Under the pieces are notes generated by a model. That model did no database searches and was not told the DNA's origin. It saw only the letters and a list, made by a program, of their open reading frames with translations. From the NCBI GenBank assembly GCA_030015575.1, contig JASDDO010000006.1, forward strand, positions 204,171,632-204,235,631: a stretch of 64,000 bases of DNA. Direction: 5' to 3'. The position numbers and the translations under genes are program-made. Positions 42,485 through 54,374 of the stretch are shown in pieces (the stretch's first letter is position 1; every line of letters starts with the position of its first letter). The stretch is from Agapanthus africanus. Its lineage: Eukaryota; Streptophyta; Magnoliopsida; Asparagales; Amaryllidaceae.

Positions 42485-44692
42485 TGTTAGTTATATGTAT
42501 GCCCTAGAGGCTATTTCTGTACATGAGATGTATATTGTAGTGGATGCTGGGACATATATAGGTAGGACTTTCTTGCTCGACATGATAGTACGCTATCTGG
42601 TTTCTCTTTATCTTAACATGTATACTGATGTCTCTCTGTTACATGTTGATAAAGCCCTTAGGATGTGTACTCGATTTCCAGGAATATGATGTAGATCATA
42701 CTAGTGGGGCCTGGGTAGTCAATGAGTACATCCTTCAATGTTCCTAGTCGTGGGAATATCGAGACAGGGCATCGATATTCCAGAGTAGACTAGCGTATAT
42801 CTTCTCGATCCATGTGATGGGCGATGGATGATCCCATATCCATTGGTGTTTGACATCAGAGACGGTATGCGGGTGCTCAGTGGAGACTGGGTACACTGAA
42901 CGGACTCGCCGAGAACTCCCAGATGGTATTATACCTTACGTCAGATGGCAGTTCTCTTGTGACACTGGTACAGCTTAGTCTGTTGACCCGAGATCATGAT
43001 AGAGTCTTGTGTGTCTCCCACTGTGCTTTGATTTCTACCCTACCATGGATCTACTGAGCCATGGAAACAGGTGGTTTTTGGGTACAGTCCCGATTCACAC
43101 GGAGGCAATGAGCGATAGGAGGGGATTCGTCTCTCCCGGTATTGGGGGTTGATGTTGCGCTATGCTCGACTGGACATAACTGGAAATCCCTGGCCACGGT
43201 TGCACTGATTTACTGGTAAGTGTTATCAATAGTTTCATGCTTGTTATGGACCTTACATCGGCATGACTTATCAAGCTACTGGGGTCTGACGTTTACCACC
43301 CCTAGGCGAGATATGCGACATATCAGACGAAAAGACCGGACTGTGCGGTAAGTGTAACTGGTTGGATTCACAGGAGTGTGGGCAGGCTTGCTCGTTGATC
43401 TTCTGATCGTTCAATACCCGGGTGGCCGTTACGTTTAGCAGACCGCTTGCGGCTTGTGGGTGTTTGATATGATCATCACCTACTGCCGACGTATTGACGA
43501 GTCTTTAGAGTCCTACACAGAGGTTTCCTGGCTCAAGCGAAACGAAATAGGAGCGCATATGAGATATGTGCGGGACCGAGAATAATACCAGTATGTGATA
43601 CTGTATTCTATTCTCGCGATTTGTATCATCGGACGGTTATATGTGATATAGCCGGGTTTCCGAATCAAGTGTTGATTCGATATATTGATACACTACATAT
43701 TAGTCGGTTATATGCGATATGACCGGATCATTAAATCAAGTATTGATTTAATGATTTAATGTATAATTATATATTTGATATATTACTTTACATTAACTAC
43801 TATTTGTTCACTTAAGATTGATTTTCTCACTTGATGTGCACAAGTTGTATATATGATATATGTTTGTGCACTAGTTTGTATCATGATTGATGATACATGC
43901 AAACTTGGGTGTGTGTTTGACTTACACCATGTTTAGGTTAATGGTTGGGTTTTATTTGTTTATTTATTTATTTTGGTAAAACTAAATGGTGGCTTTTCTT
44001 GTTTTGGCTTCAAGCTTCATGAAGCTTCTTAGCATCTTTGACAAAGTCTAACCATTTTGTTTTGTTCTTTGACCTAACTATCAACCTAAACTCTAGTTTA
44101 TTCTCTACAAAAGTTAACTCACCCATGGTTGCAAGATGATAGACTTCACTTGATTATTGATTTTCTAATTATTGATTATTCATTCTTTTTCTTTCTTCTT
44201 CTTCTTCTTCAAGAAGAAGAAAGCTTGCTTGAAATTTTTAAGTGAAGATTTAGAGTGAGAAATCCAAATCCAAAGTGAACCCACTTCCTATTTCTTCATC
44301 CTCTACCACTTGCCATGTTGTATAGGGTGTTCTCTTCACAAAGTTCTTGACCAAGTAAAGGAATAGCTTGAGTTTGAGTCTCCCCGACGTAGATCATCTT
44401 CGGCCTCGAAGTCAACGACCTAGCCCGCTCTTTTCTCCGATGAAACCAACGCTAGGGTTCGGGATCCCGATGATCGCAGCGAAAGGACCTCAACACGGAG
44501 CTTTAGAAGTGAAGGACCGTATCTATAAAGGTTGTAATCTTTTTCACTTAGTAGGTAAAGTAGTTTACTTGCTTGCTTTCGCCTTACCTCTAGTAAACGA
44601 TCTTAATTAGGGTTTCTCGGCATATAGAAAAATTTGATTTTGGCATGGTTGATGCCTTGTGGAACCTCTTGAGTGTGCCTAGGATTCCTACA
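42485..44692 (+). repeat. A1 3' LTR
   Basis: 2,208 bp, from TGTTAGTTATATG to GGATTCCTACA. It is collinear with the 5' LTR, with single-base changes and small length changes. It is followed by TATAG and the second C1 LTR piece. Confidence 0.95.
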
Positions 44693-45605
44693 TATAGTCT
44701 ACACAGATTTTAATCGGACGGTTGATAATACTAGCGGCTTAGGATTAAGCCGGATTGTTAAATCAGGTTTTGATTTAATAATTTATATATATATTTTTAT
44801 ATATGTATTCTAGTAGTATTGTTCACTATTCATTTTCTCTCTTGGTTATTCGTATTTTTATACGAATACGCGTATATGTATTTCGATACGTATACCGGGT
44901 TGTATTCCGTATTTATACGGAATATTTTCTAGAAGTTGGACACCTCATTGTTTGATTTTCTTTTTAGAAAATCATTTGTTATTTGTTGATGAGGTGGAGG
45001 AGTGAGGTGGCATGACCATGGTTGAGGTGTATGGCTATTGTTTGTTTTATTTGGAGATATTTTCCATGGTTGGAAAATAATGAGATATTTATCTAAATGA
45101 GAGACACTCTTCTTTGATATTCACACACTCTCTAACTCTCTTGGAGACTTAGCCCTTTTCTTGAGTTGCTCATGCCCATGGTTTTCCTCACCTCTTCTTT
45201 CTTCTTCTTTGATTGCTCACTTGAGCATGAGATATGAGAGAAAAAGATAGTGATATATTCCTACATCCCTACTCTCCGTTGATAGCGACCATGGAGCGTC
45301 GGTTGCTTCGCTAGGTGAAGCTGGAGCCTGCATCGTTTCCCTCGGATGGATCATCTTCGATGGAGGGAGACCGACAATCAAGCTCGATCTAGGACACCCC
45401 TAGGAGCTAATGAAGATGGTAGAAGACCGAAGGACACAGATCATTCGGTATAACACTTCTATCACCATAGTTTAGCTCTTTGTAATTTGCTTGTATAGGT
45501 TTATGGTTCGATTCTAGTCGGTTTCGTTAGCGCCAAGTTTTTTAAACGCCGTTTTTATTCCGCACCGGCCTTGGTAGATGGTCTGGGCGCTATCGTAACC
45601 CAACA
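44693..45605 (+). repeat. C1 5' LTR, second piece
   Basis: It runs from the A1 insertion site to CGTAACCCAACA at 45605, next to the primer site. The sequence differs from families A and B but keeps the same plan, for example a GATGATC-rich stretch followed by ACACTTCTATCACC before the end. No gene is seen. Confidence 0.75.
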
Positions 45606-45618
45606 TGGTATCAGAGCC
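45606..45618 (+). promoter_or_regulatory. C1 primer binding site (initiator tRNA-Met)
   Basis: TGGTATCAGAGCC directly follows the LTR end CCCAACA. Confidence 0.9.
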
Positions 45619-46755
45619 ACCCCATAAACCTTACTAGCTAGTTTGCACAAGGTTAAAATCTCGATCGACCCATTTTTCTGAATCGTTTTTCCAATATGAC
45701 ATGCTTGCTGCCGATTTTAAAACTTGTTCAAAAAATCTTTTAGAGCATCTTAAAAATATGTGCAATAATTTTTAGAGAACCACAAGAAATTTGGACACGT
45801 GAGCCCACAAAGTGGCCGCGTAACCGCCGTGTTTAATGCTTATTGACAACGGTTCCGCGGCTCTTTTGAGGCCACTGTGCGCCTAACTTCTTCTGGCACT
45901 CTACAAGTTGGAAATATGATTTTTGGTATATTTGGTATTTGCCCAGATTTGTTTGAGTGTTGGTTTGCATTTGGGGCCTATTTGGAAAAGTTTAGTCGAT
46001 CAAAATTTTAAGTGTGTGTTTATCAGTGCATGTGATATATCTGCGACCGTGAATATCATTGAGCGGTACAACCCGATTAGTTGCTATATGTTCGACCAGA
46101 CATGTTTCCGAACGTGATATTCACGTTGATGTTCTATGTTGTGCTGATATTATGGATCGGTTGTCGTGATGGATAGCCTATGGTGCAGTGGTAGCAGTAC
46201 AGTTCAGATTCATTTGTATATTCATTATTGCGGGGCGAGCTTCCGACATGTGGACTGCCGTCTCTGTCAGATTGTATATTCTTTTATTGGGGCATGACCG
46301 GGTTGAGGTCGATGTCTCCATTGTATATACTTTTCTTTTCTGTACTAGGATTACCCCATGATGGAGTGCTCGAATAGCCAGATTCTAGACGGCAACGGGC
46401 CCGTATGTCATGGCGTTGAGATGGAATGGGCCTCACTTTAGAATTAGTGGTCTATTCGCCGCATTCATAGGGGTACAGGTCGACCCACAGAGGGGTGCTC
46501 AAGTTACCAGATTCCGTGAATTGTTGGGTGGCCCATTCTCTTTTTTGATTGAGGTTGCCTCACTTCTGGGGTTGGAGGGTAACTTGCCGCGCTCGTTGGG
46601 GTCCAGGTTTACATTGCACAGGCTATCCACACGACCAGAGGAATGTCGGGTTTCACTTGCGGCTCATGTGAAACCCAGGGCTCCTACATTATCCATGATT
46701 CTGTGATGCTTATCGCTCTTCTGTGATGTTACTTATATTATGCCTGGGACGAATG

Positions 46756-46809
<54 letters not shown>

Positions 46810-46814
46810 ATATT
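46756..46814. repeat. (TA)n microsatellite in the C1 leader
   Basis: About 55 bases of alternating T and A with two TTT interruptions. Confidence 0.95.
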
Positions 46815-47108
46815 AGTAGATGTTGTATATGTTTTGCACCCGCGCTAGTCTAGCCCCCGCTCTGCCTTTAGTTAAGTAACCTAATGGTGCATGACGGAGC
46901 CCCATGGCAAATGCGGATGGAATATATGTACATTGTATTTTCTTTCTTTTCTAGTGTGATATGGTTTAATTAATAGGACTGCATTAATTCTGATTAATGC
47001 AAGGAAAACAAACCTATATGATGTTGTTGGAACTAAGTTTTTTAAAAATGACATTACAGACGTTTCCTTTTGCTTTGCACAGTGGCATTCGGTTATGAAT
47101 ATACAACA

Positions 47109-47300
47109 CCTCATTCGACGAGGCAAGAGCCGAGATCCCTTCACAGGGAGTGACCTCTTGAGCAAAAGTTTGCGTCAGTGTAATAACTTCACTATAGTCG
47201 ATTCTTTTGCTTTGCATTGTGGTATTCAGTTAGGAGTATCCTGCATCTCATTCGATAAGGAAAGTGCCGAGATCCCTTCACAGGGAGTGACCTCTTTAGC
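47109..47300 (+). other. Duplicated hairpin module of the copia leader (C1 copies)
   Basis: Copy 1 (47109-47163): the closing stem is CAAGAG (47124-47129) with CTCTTG (47155-47160), where A1 and A2 have AAAGAG/CTCTTT. The inner hairpin is TCCCT-TCAC-AGGGA. Copy 2 (47246-47300) keeps the inner hairpin but has one mismatch in the closing stem. Confidence 0.55.
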
Positions 47301-48068
47301 AAAAGTTTGTGCCACTATATATTTGTAAAACCACTCGGTTTCTTCAATGATATCAAGTTCATTACGTTAATGGTTTTTTGCAAAAAACCATCCATAGCCC
47401 TCCGCCGTTTCCAATAAGTAGCACATAGTATTCATGCGGTGTTTGTTGGCCAAATTCAAGGCATCGTGAATGGGAGCTATGTGTTGCTTATCCGTTTCAT
47501 AGATAAATGCATTGGTTTAGGATAGTCGTACAACTTTGTTGTCCAAAGTGAAGGGTGTGTGCGGGTGGGTCTAAATCAATCTGGATAATTATGGGTAGAA
47601 CTTGACTTGTGTGTTATGATTTGTTGGCCAAAGTCAAGGTCATAAGCGCTTGGGGCAAAAACCACATCGGGAGTTTCAAACATACAGGAAACTTTCCAGG
47701 CATGTGCATACCTTCTGGAGTGTGGTGACTTGAGTGACTTCCATCAAGTTATCATGTGATGATAATTGGATCCCGATTCCTACTGATGAGTAGGTGTTAC
47801 TCCTCGGGTGATTTTAGATGATCCCTACTAATTCTCCTTTTAGGGTTTGAAGTAGAATTCGAGGAAACAGTGGGAGGCATCCTGATTAGATAAAGTGATT
47901 AATCAATCTAATCTAGGTTAGAGTGCACGCTGAGTGTTTATTTTCTCTCTCTCTTTGGCAGCGACCATGGCCTGACCCTAAACTAAAACTCATGAACCAA
48001 GTTAACTAAACCTTCTTAAAACACTTTGGCTTTTGGATTGTCATTTAGTCGCATATATCATTGCCAAT

Positions 48069-48880
48069 CCTACATCCCCTTTGCATTTCTCCAGAACACT
48101 CCGTATCACTACGAAGATCCACATTTCTTGGATATTTCATCATATAGTTACATACGAACTCGAAGGAACTTGTTCCAGTTCGAGGATGGATTCTGGTTCT
48201 GGAGAAATTGAATCGGATTATTCGGTTGTCTTTTCTCTTTACCTTCTCTCAGCATGCGAGAGCTCCTAGTATTAGGAGAGTACATCTATTGCGCTTATTG
48301 GATAGTCTTCTTCCAAACCATTGGCAGGTGCCGAAAGGTAGGGAAGGAAGAAAACCAATTAGCCTAAGTGTGGTGTACAGAAGGTAATAAAGAAAGACAT
48401 ATAAAAGGATTAGAGTAAGGGCAAAGAAAATTGCGACTGCTATCATTCACAACAAAGCCACGTATATCCTTATCACTCCTACTTCTCCTTTGCATTTCTC
48501 CAGAACACTCCGTATCACTACAAAGATCCACATTTATTGGATATGCCATCGTATAGTTACATACGAACTCGAAGAAACTTGTTTCTGATCGAGGATGGAT
48601 TCTAGTTCTGGAGAATAGAATAGGATTATTCAGTTGTATTTTCTCTTTACCTTCTCTCAGGTTGCGAGGGCTCCTGGTATTAGGAGAGTACACCTATTAC
48701 GCTTATTGGATAGTCTTCTTCCAAACCTTAGGCTAGTGCCGAAAGGTAGGGAAGGAAGAAAACCAATTAGCCTAAGTGTAGTGTACAGAACATGATAAGT
48801 AAAGACATATAAAGGGATTGGAGTGAAGGAAAAGAAGTATACGGTTACTGTCATGAATTTGGATAGTGGAAGAGGAATTA
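48069..48880. repeat. Two tandem copies of a unit of about 400 bp, unrecognised, within C1
   Basis: The anchor TTGCATTTCTCCAGAACACT occurs at 48081 and 48490, a 409-bp period. The copies share CCGTATCACTAC, CTTTACCTTCTCTCAG, TTGGATAGTCTTCTTCC and AAGGTAGGGAAGGAAG, with scattered differences. The array lies where C1 gag would be expected, between the pre-gag sequence (about 47960) and the protease remnant (about 48960). ORFs of 61-109 codons on both strands cross it, but I recognise no domain. It could be a captured host fragment, an old insertion or divergent gag. Confidence 0.75.
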
Positions 48881-48899
48881 CTAGGAATACCCGGCTACC

Positions 48900-51376
48900 C
48901 CATCGAAACATTTTCATGTTTCAGTTTCACTGTGCGGTGTTAATTGAAAACTGTTTTCCCAATTAGATTCTGACTCCAGAGTATGTATTTACCAGACTTG
49001 ATTCTCACATCTGTATGGCGTTACAGATGATGAGTGGGAGTAAGATATTGGGAATTGGGTGATTATATCCTCAATATATCGGAATTCTTTGTAATTGGTG
49101 ATATTTGAGGAAATCACCTGGGTTTTTCCTAATGGAAAATATTTGGTTTTGAATACCCGTTGTTATGCACCAAATTCAAACTGATATATCTGAACGTTTA
49201 TTTTATAAAGTGAGATATAACTTTTTGAAATTATATCTATGACATTTACCTATATCAGTTGATAATTAGGTAAGGAGCATTCAACATCGGTGTAATTCTT
49301 CTTAACCATAATAAAGTTTTTCAACCTACAACACACATGGTTTGAGTTATTAAACTCAATGGACTTATACAAAGTATTGTATGTTGTCCGATGTCCGTTA
49401 GGACAACGGGGTTGGTACTTATATTATTTCTGTATACTCATGATTTCTCTAGTTTTAGACAAGTATTTCGTTGAAATACAAGGTCCAAATTTTGAGAAGT
49501 TAAGAATAAGGTAGAGAACCATACGTTGCAAGTATCAGGATTCTTCAAGGTGATCGAAGATGTAGATACTTGTGTTAGGTATTCCGTTGTAAGTAATAGT
49601 TTTGAGAACTTGCTTCTCTTTCAGATTACTCATACGTGGGTGCATTCCTTGATGAGTAATGCTGCATGGCCGTCTTCCATTTAGTTGTTATGCATTGGAA
49701 ACAGCTGCATGATTTTTGAATCTGATTCCAATTAAATTAGTGCATTTTTTCTATACTGGATATAGAATGGATTTATATCTTAACGATGTTAAGGTGTATA
49801 GAGTAGTCCGACTATTGGTTAAAACTTGAATCTAGACAAACTCAAGGCACGTTTCAGTAATGGCAGTTTGTGGGTTATCCCGGGCATTGACAAGGGTTAA
49901 CATTCTACCATTTGGAAGATCAATAGTTATATTGTTCTTGACTTGCCACCCGTTTTACTAAAATGTTTTTTTTTTCAGAAAACAGAAGTGGGAGTATGGT
50001 AGAACTGGAATTGATTCCAGAACCACAAACGATTACTGAAAATTTAGTAGAACCTAAATATTCAAATGGTTTCAACAATCCATTAGCCACTCCGCAGATT
50101 TGGTGGGTAACCTCAGGCACCCGAGAGGTACTCCGGTCTCCTCAAAGACGGTGACAGGGAGGTTTTTGATTACCCAAACTTGATACTACTGCTGTTCTAT
50201 ACTATGAGAGGATGAGTATAACGTCGTTCTAAATTGGCTTTAGAAGTGAATGCGTATATGACTCGGCCAGAGGGTTATTATAGTCAGTGGGAGCAGCGGA
50301 AGCATGGTGGGCAAGTAACTTATGTCTATTTATAGACTAAAGCAAGTACAACGGAGATAGATCAACTAATTTTGATGTGACAGTCATAGAGTTTCACTTC
50401 ATCAGAACAACAGATGGACCTGGTAAGAAGGTAGTAGGGAGTGATGTCCTGGTATTTGGATGACATGCTCTTGATAGGAAGTGATATTCCTATACTACGA
50501 TCGGTTATACTGTGGTTGTCATAAGGATTTTCTCCACATAGGATCTGGATAAAATATCAGGAATTCTGATGACTAGATCTATGGTTTTAGATCTAGATTT
50601 GGGAAGTGTCCCAATTTGGGTACTTGACACTATTCTAAAGTGTTTTAGAATGGACGACTCCTGGCGTGGTGGTGTACCCGTAGGTGATGGAGTCACCCTT
50701 TCTTAAGAGATGTCTTCTAGACTGATGAGGAGAGGGATTTGCATGATTGACATATCACTTGCTTAGGCAATTGAATCAATCATGAGATATCAAGTACAAC
50801 ACCAGATTTTGCTTTTGCATAGGCTGCAATTAGCATATATATATTAATCCAATCCTGGAGAAACGTTGGGAAGCATTTATGAACATAAGTGGATGTTGTT
50901 GGTATATGGTAACGACAACCTCCTTTAGGAGGCGATTATCATTTCAGGCTTCTAAGGTGACCTGGATGACAGAGTGACTGTCAGAGTTATAGTTTTCCCT
51001 CTTTTTGAGGGGCAGTATGTTGGACAGGTGGTCCAAGCGGATACTGTGGAAGGCATGGCGCTTGATACTGATTAAATTCAGTGGATGATACAGTCTGAGA
51101 AGTTTGTTGGATTTGGAGTTCATTTGTGAACTGGGTCCCATCAAATATCCAAACAAATTCTAAGACAGGTATTGCTCATTTCGGGAGATAGTCTTTCTCC
51201 GCGAAGTTGAGATATAGAGAGATAAAGAAAAAAAACATTAGAGCGGATCCACTCACTGAGGCTATTTCTCGAACGCAATAATTTCACAAACGAACTTTGT
51301 GAGACTAATTAGCAGAGAAGTTGGGTGTTCGGTATCATACGGGCTGTGAGTATGCGACACCGCAATAATTAGCTTT
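48900..51376 (+). pseudogene. C1 protease, integrase, RT and RNase H remnants (copia)
   Basis: A heavily decayed copia polyprotein. A protease trace ending DSHIC lies near 48995-49015 (B1 has SRSHIC), and integrase traces run through 49170-49760. The region SGSMVELELIPEPQTITE (about 49990-50040) parallels SGSAIELEEIPEPQTNTE of B1, just before RT. RT traces run to about 50540 and RNase H traces to about 51250. The region corresponds collinearly to B1 54400-57450, with more than ten breaks. It is a fossil only. Confidence 0.7.
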
Positions 51377-51441
51377 AAGTGCAAGTGGGAGATTGTTGGC
51401 TATAGTACCCTCAAGGCAATTATTGTAATCGCAGGCAGGTG
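51377..51441 (+). repeat. C1 purine tract and start of 3' LTR
   Basis: AAGTGCAAGTGGGAGAT (51377-51393) is the purine tract. The LTR then starts TGTTGGCTATAGTACC at 51394 and is cut after 48 bases by G4. The last five bases before G4, AGGTG (51437-51441), are its expected target duplication. Confidence 0.82.
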
Positions 51442-52392
51442 TGTCACGACCCGAAATATTAGTTCGTGACCGGCACTTGAATCACGCCATGTCTAAAGGC
51501 GTAACGTAATCAAGTAAGCCGAAACCCAGAAATCTAAACCTTTATAAGAAAATACAAGAGGTAAAGTTTTGAAATAAAGGTATATTAAAAATCAAGAGTT
51601 TTCTTAAGTGCATAAGTAATGGAATATAAAAAGGCAAGTAAATTTTTCTAGTTGAAAGCAGGTTTTGTCTTTTAAAAATTTGGGCAGCACATCCTTTGTA
51701 TATTTTGATCCAAAACCACAAATACATGATAATGATAAAGGCATCCCCAAGCGGGAGCTAGCTCTTCGCCAACCGGCGGATTCACAACCACGCAAGACAG
51801 TATATATGTATACGACGCCCAACGGCAAAGATCACCACCAAAGATAAAGTAAAGAAAGAGATCAACCCAAAAAGCGAACATAAAACCCATCGCTCAAGTC
51901 TACCTACTACAAGTCTCACTAAGTCTTCACTTAATATACGAATACTAGTTTTGATTGATAGAGTTGACTAGATACAATACGAATAAAAAATACAAGAGGG
52001 GTACGGTCCAATATGTACCACCTACCAAAGCAATCACCCGAATGCAACTGTGTGCCAGCGATGCCGGTACTGATCCAAGCGGTCAACCTGCAAGAACTGT
52101 GGCATAACGGGGGTGAGTTGCCAACTCGTGAGTAGAAAAACATCAACAAGTAGAAATCGAATAAACAACGACCCCTAGGTCAACTGTATCATAAAGTTAA
52201 TACTATAATATCTAGGGTAACCAAAACTGTATGTGTGCCAAAAATGTAATCAATGCCTATAAGCGTGTGGATAACATCCAACAATATAACCAATGTATGT
52301 ATGCATGTGGATCTCATCCACATGTCAACCACTGACACAACAACATCATGCATGCAAATATCATAAAAGCATATGCATGTAAGTACGAGGAT
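51442..52392 (-). mobile_element. G4: Tekay-like gypsy LTR fragment, minus strand
   Basis: It begins TGTCACGACCCG on the plus strand (LTR 3' end) and aligns with the ends of G1-G3: GAAACCCAGAAATCTAAACC, GCATCCCCAAGCGGGAGCTA, and GGCATAACGGGGGTGAGTTG at 52098-52133. It is cut at 52392 by A4. The rest must lie right of the window. No primer site precedes it, so this is an LTR with its 3' end at an insertion junction: either a solo LTR or a 3' LTR. Confidence 0.83.
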
Positions 52393-52445
52393 TGTTAGTT
52401 GTATGTATGCCCTAGAGGCCAGTATTATACATATGATGTATATTA
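52393..52445 (+). mobile_element. A4: first 53 bases of a family A LTR
   Basis: TGTTAGTTGTATGTATGCCC matches the start of family A LTRs in plus orientation. It is interrupted at 52445 by B1. The preceding AGGAT (52388-52392) is its expected target duplication. The remainder should lie right of the window. Confidence 0.7.
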
Positions 52446-54360
52446 TGTAAGTCGACGTTAGACACCCCACATGATGCGGGGAGGCGGAATAGGTAAAACA
52501 ATCATTTTGTTTAAACTAACATCGACTAACTTTACCGATCTTTGCTAAACCCTAACTAACAACTATATAAAAGTGATTAGCTACTATGATAGATGATTAT
52601 ACCTAATGATTCAAGTCCTTCTTGTCCTTGTAGTTCACCTCCTCGTCGGCCTTCTCGATGTGATAGAAGATCCATCCGAGAGCTCCTTCTCCAAGCTTTA
52701 ACCTCTCACTTGAGGTAACTAGGTGGCTATGAGTGCTAATAAAAGTAACTTAGCGGATATAGAAGAGGATTAGGGACCTATTAGTCTTGCTAACCCTTGG
52801 ATCTCAACACATGAGAGGATTAGGGTTAGTTCTTTGAAGAGAGAGAGCTTGAGGAGAGAGAATGTGAAAGTAATTATCAAATGAAAATTAACACATTTGT
52901 GTATATATTATGAAGCATAAAATATCTTGCACAAATATCTTGCACAAATATCTTCATGCTTCATTTAATACAAATGAATCATCTAATGAGTCATTAAAAC
53001 CATTAATGCTTCATTAACTCATTTGATGAATCATCTCCATGAGTCACAAATCCATTTAATGCAAATTCCACCTAAGCTCTCCACCTCATCTATCTTCTAG
53101 AAGCTTCTCGACTAATTATGAGAATGCCCCTCCTATCCGTAAAAACACGGAAATACTGAGACTGTATAAATCCAATAATCCAATACTAGAATCTAGCTTA
53201 AACTAAAGCCCGCTAGTATAAACTGTTCGAACATCGTACGTGCATAAATACACGTAAGTGTTCGAACCCTGTCGTAAAACCATACGACCTCTATATCGTT
53301 TCGCCTGAAGTAGGGAAACTCTCTGTGTGGGACTCTAAAGACTCGACTACTACGCTGGCAGTGGGTTTAACCACAGGCCGCAAGCGGTACTAGTTGTACG
53401 TAATGGTCCCCAGGTAGATGTCCATAAGAAGGCCGATGAGGAAATCCATCCGAGCTCATACTGAGCCTGATGTGACAATCTCCATATAGTCCGGTCTGTT
53501 CGTCTAGGACTATCGCATATCGGGCCTAGGGGGCGGCAAGCGTCAGTCCCCTAAAAGCGGTTTAAGTCGTGTTGGAGTGAAGCCCATTACACCTTGAGAA
53601 GCTACTGGAAAACCTACCAGTAAATCTCGCTTGCCCTGACCAGGGACTTTGCGTAATGGCTCTCCAAACACAGCGCGATATCAACTCCCAATACCGGGAG
53701 AGACGAATCCTGTATAACCGCTACAGCCTCCAAGTGGTTTGGGACTGCACCCAACTGCTACCTGTTTGCACGACTCCTTAGAGCCATGGTAGGGTAGCAA
53801 TCTAAGAACAGTGGGAACACACTCGAGACGAAGCAGCAATGTTAATTCTGCGGACTATGCTGTACTCCTGTCACCTGGGAACTGTTAACTGACAACGGGT
53901 ATAATACCAACCAACAGTTCCCTGCGAGTCCTGTCCGGTGTACCCGTAACCCAACGAGCACCTGTATACTATCTCCAGTACAACGTACTAATGGCTGTGG
54001 GACAGACCATTTCCCCAACTGGGATGAGAAGCACACACACTTGTCTACTCCGGAGTATCGATGCCCTGTCTCGATAATCCTATAACTAGGGACCTGAAAA
54101 AGGATGTGCTTGTAGACTACCCAGCCCCCACTAGTGTGACTGCCATCACAACGCTGGTAGTCAAGAAAGATCCTAAGGGCTCTATCAATATGTATTCGCG
54201 ATATACCAACATATACACATATTAAGATAGACATAAACTAAGTAGCTTACTACTATATTGAGCGAGACTGTTAATATAACTGTGAATATCCCAAGCTTCC
54301 ATTAAGTAATATACAAACTAGTATGATACAATAATGGCCCCTAGGGCATATACACTAACA
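52446..54360 (-). repeat. B1 3' LTR
   Basis: 1,915 bp. The minus strand starts TGTTAGTGTATATGCCC at 54360 and ends GTCTAACGTCGACTTACA at 52446. It aligns with 60396-61708 plus 63900-64000, and with B2. No gene is seen; a 130-codon ORF at its 5' side is not shared with B2. Confidence 0.95.
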
Positions 54361-54374
54361 ATCTCCCACTTGCA
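54361..54374 (-). promoter_or_regulatory. B1 polypurine tract
   Basis: On the minus strand TGCAAGTGGGAGAT directly precedes TGTTAG. The pol stop codon lies immediately before it (54375-54377). Confidence 0.9.

Larger units (their letters stand above)
29158..44692 (+). mobile_element. A1: Ty1/copia family A element with both LTRs, carrying G3, broken
   Basis: A plus-strand element of 15.5 kb, or about 10.4 kb without G3. It has a 5' LTR (29158-31367), a primer site, a very long leader, a short gag-protease remnant, decayed integrase, RT and RNase H, a purine tract and a 3' LTR (42485-44692). The flanks TACAG (29153-29157) and TATAG (44693-44697) match at four of five bases, fitting an aged target duplication in the C1 LTR. 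An LTR sample differs by about 4% by eye. The coding part has well over ten breaks. Confidence 0.92.
45619..47960 (+). other. C1 leader (no gene)
   Basis: About 2.3 kb of leader, parallel in layout to the A and B leaders but diverged. It contains a (TA)n microsatellite (46756-46814), two hairpin modules (47109-47163 and 47246-47300), three TTGGCC/TTGTCC-type relatives of the TTGAC sites (about 47447-47640) and the GAGTA-GGTGT-TACTC hairpin (47779-47808). It ends at CTCTCTCTCTTTGGCAGCGACC, the usual pre-gag sequence. No coding stretch is conserved. Confidence 0.7.
28717..51441 (+). mobile_element. C1: Ty1/copia family C element, oldest layer, broken
   Basis: A plus-strand element. Its 5' LTR pieces are 28717-29157 and 44693-45605, split by A1. 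A primer site lies at 45606, a leader reaches about 47960, decayed gag-pol runs from 48900 to 51376, a purine tract is at 51377-51393, and a 3' LTR begins TGTTGGCTATAG at 51394 and is cut at 51441 by G4. The beginning of the 5' LTR is not in the window because A2 interrupts it. The element is heavily decayed (more than ten breaks), which agrees with its place as host of the other insertions. Confidence 0.78.

Noticed and set aside
48364-48917. Minus-strand ORFs with LRLIGFLPSLPFGT in the C1 tandem units
   Set aside because: The frame differs in extent between the two units and I recognise no family, so it is not called as a gene; the repeat itself is reported.
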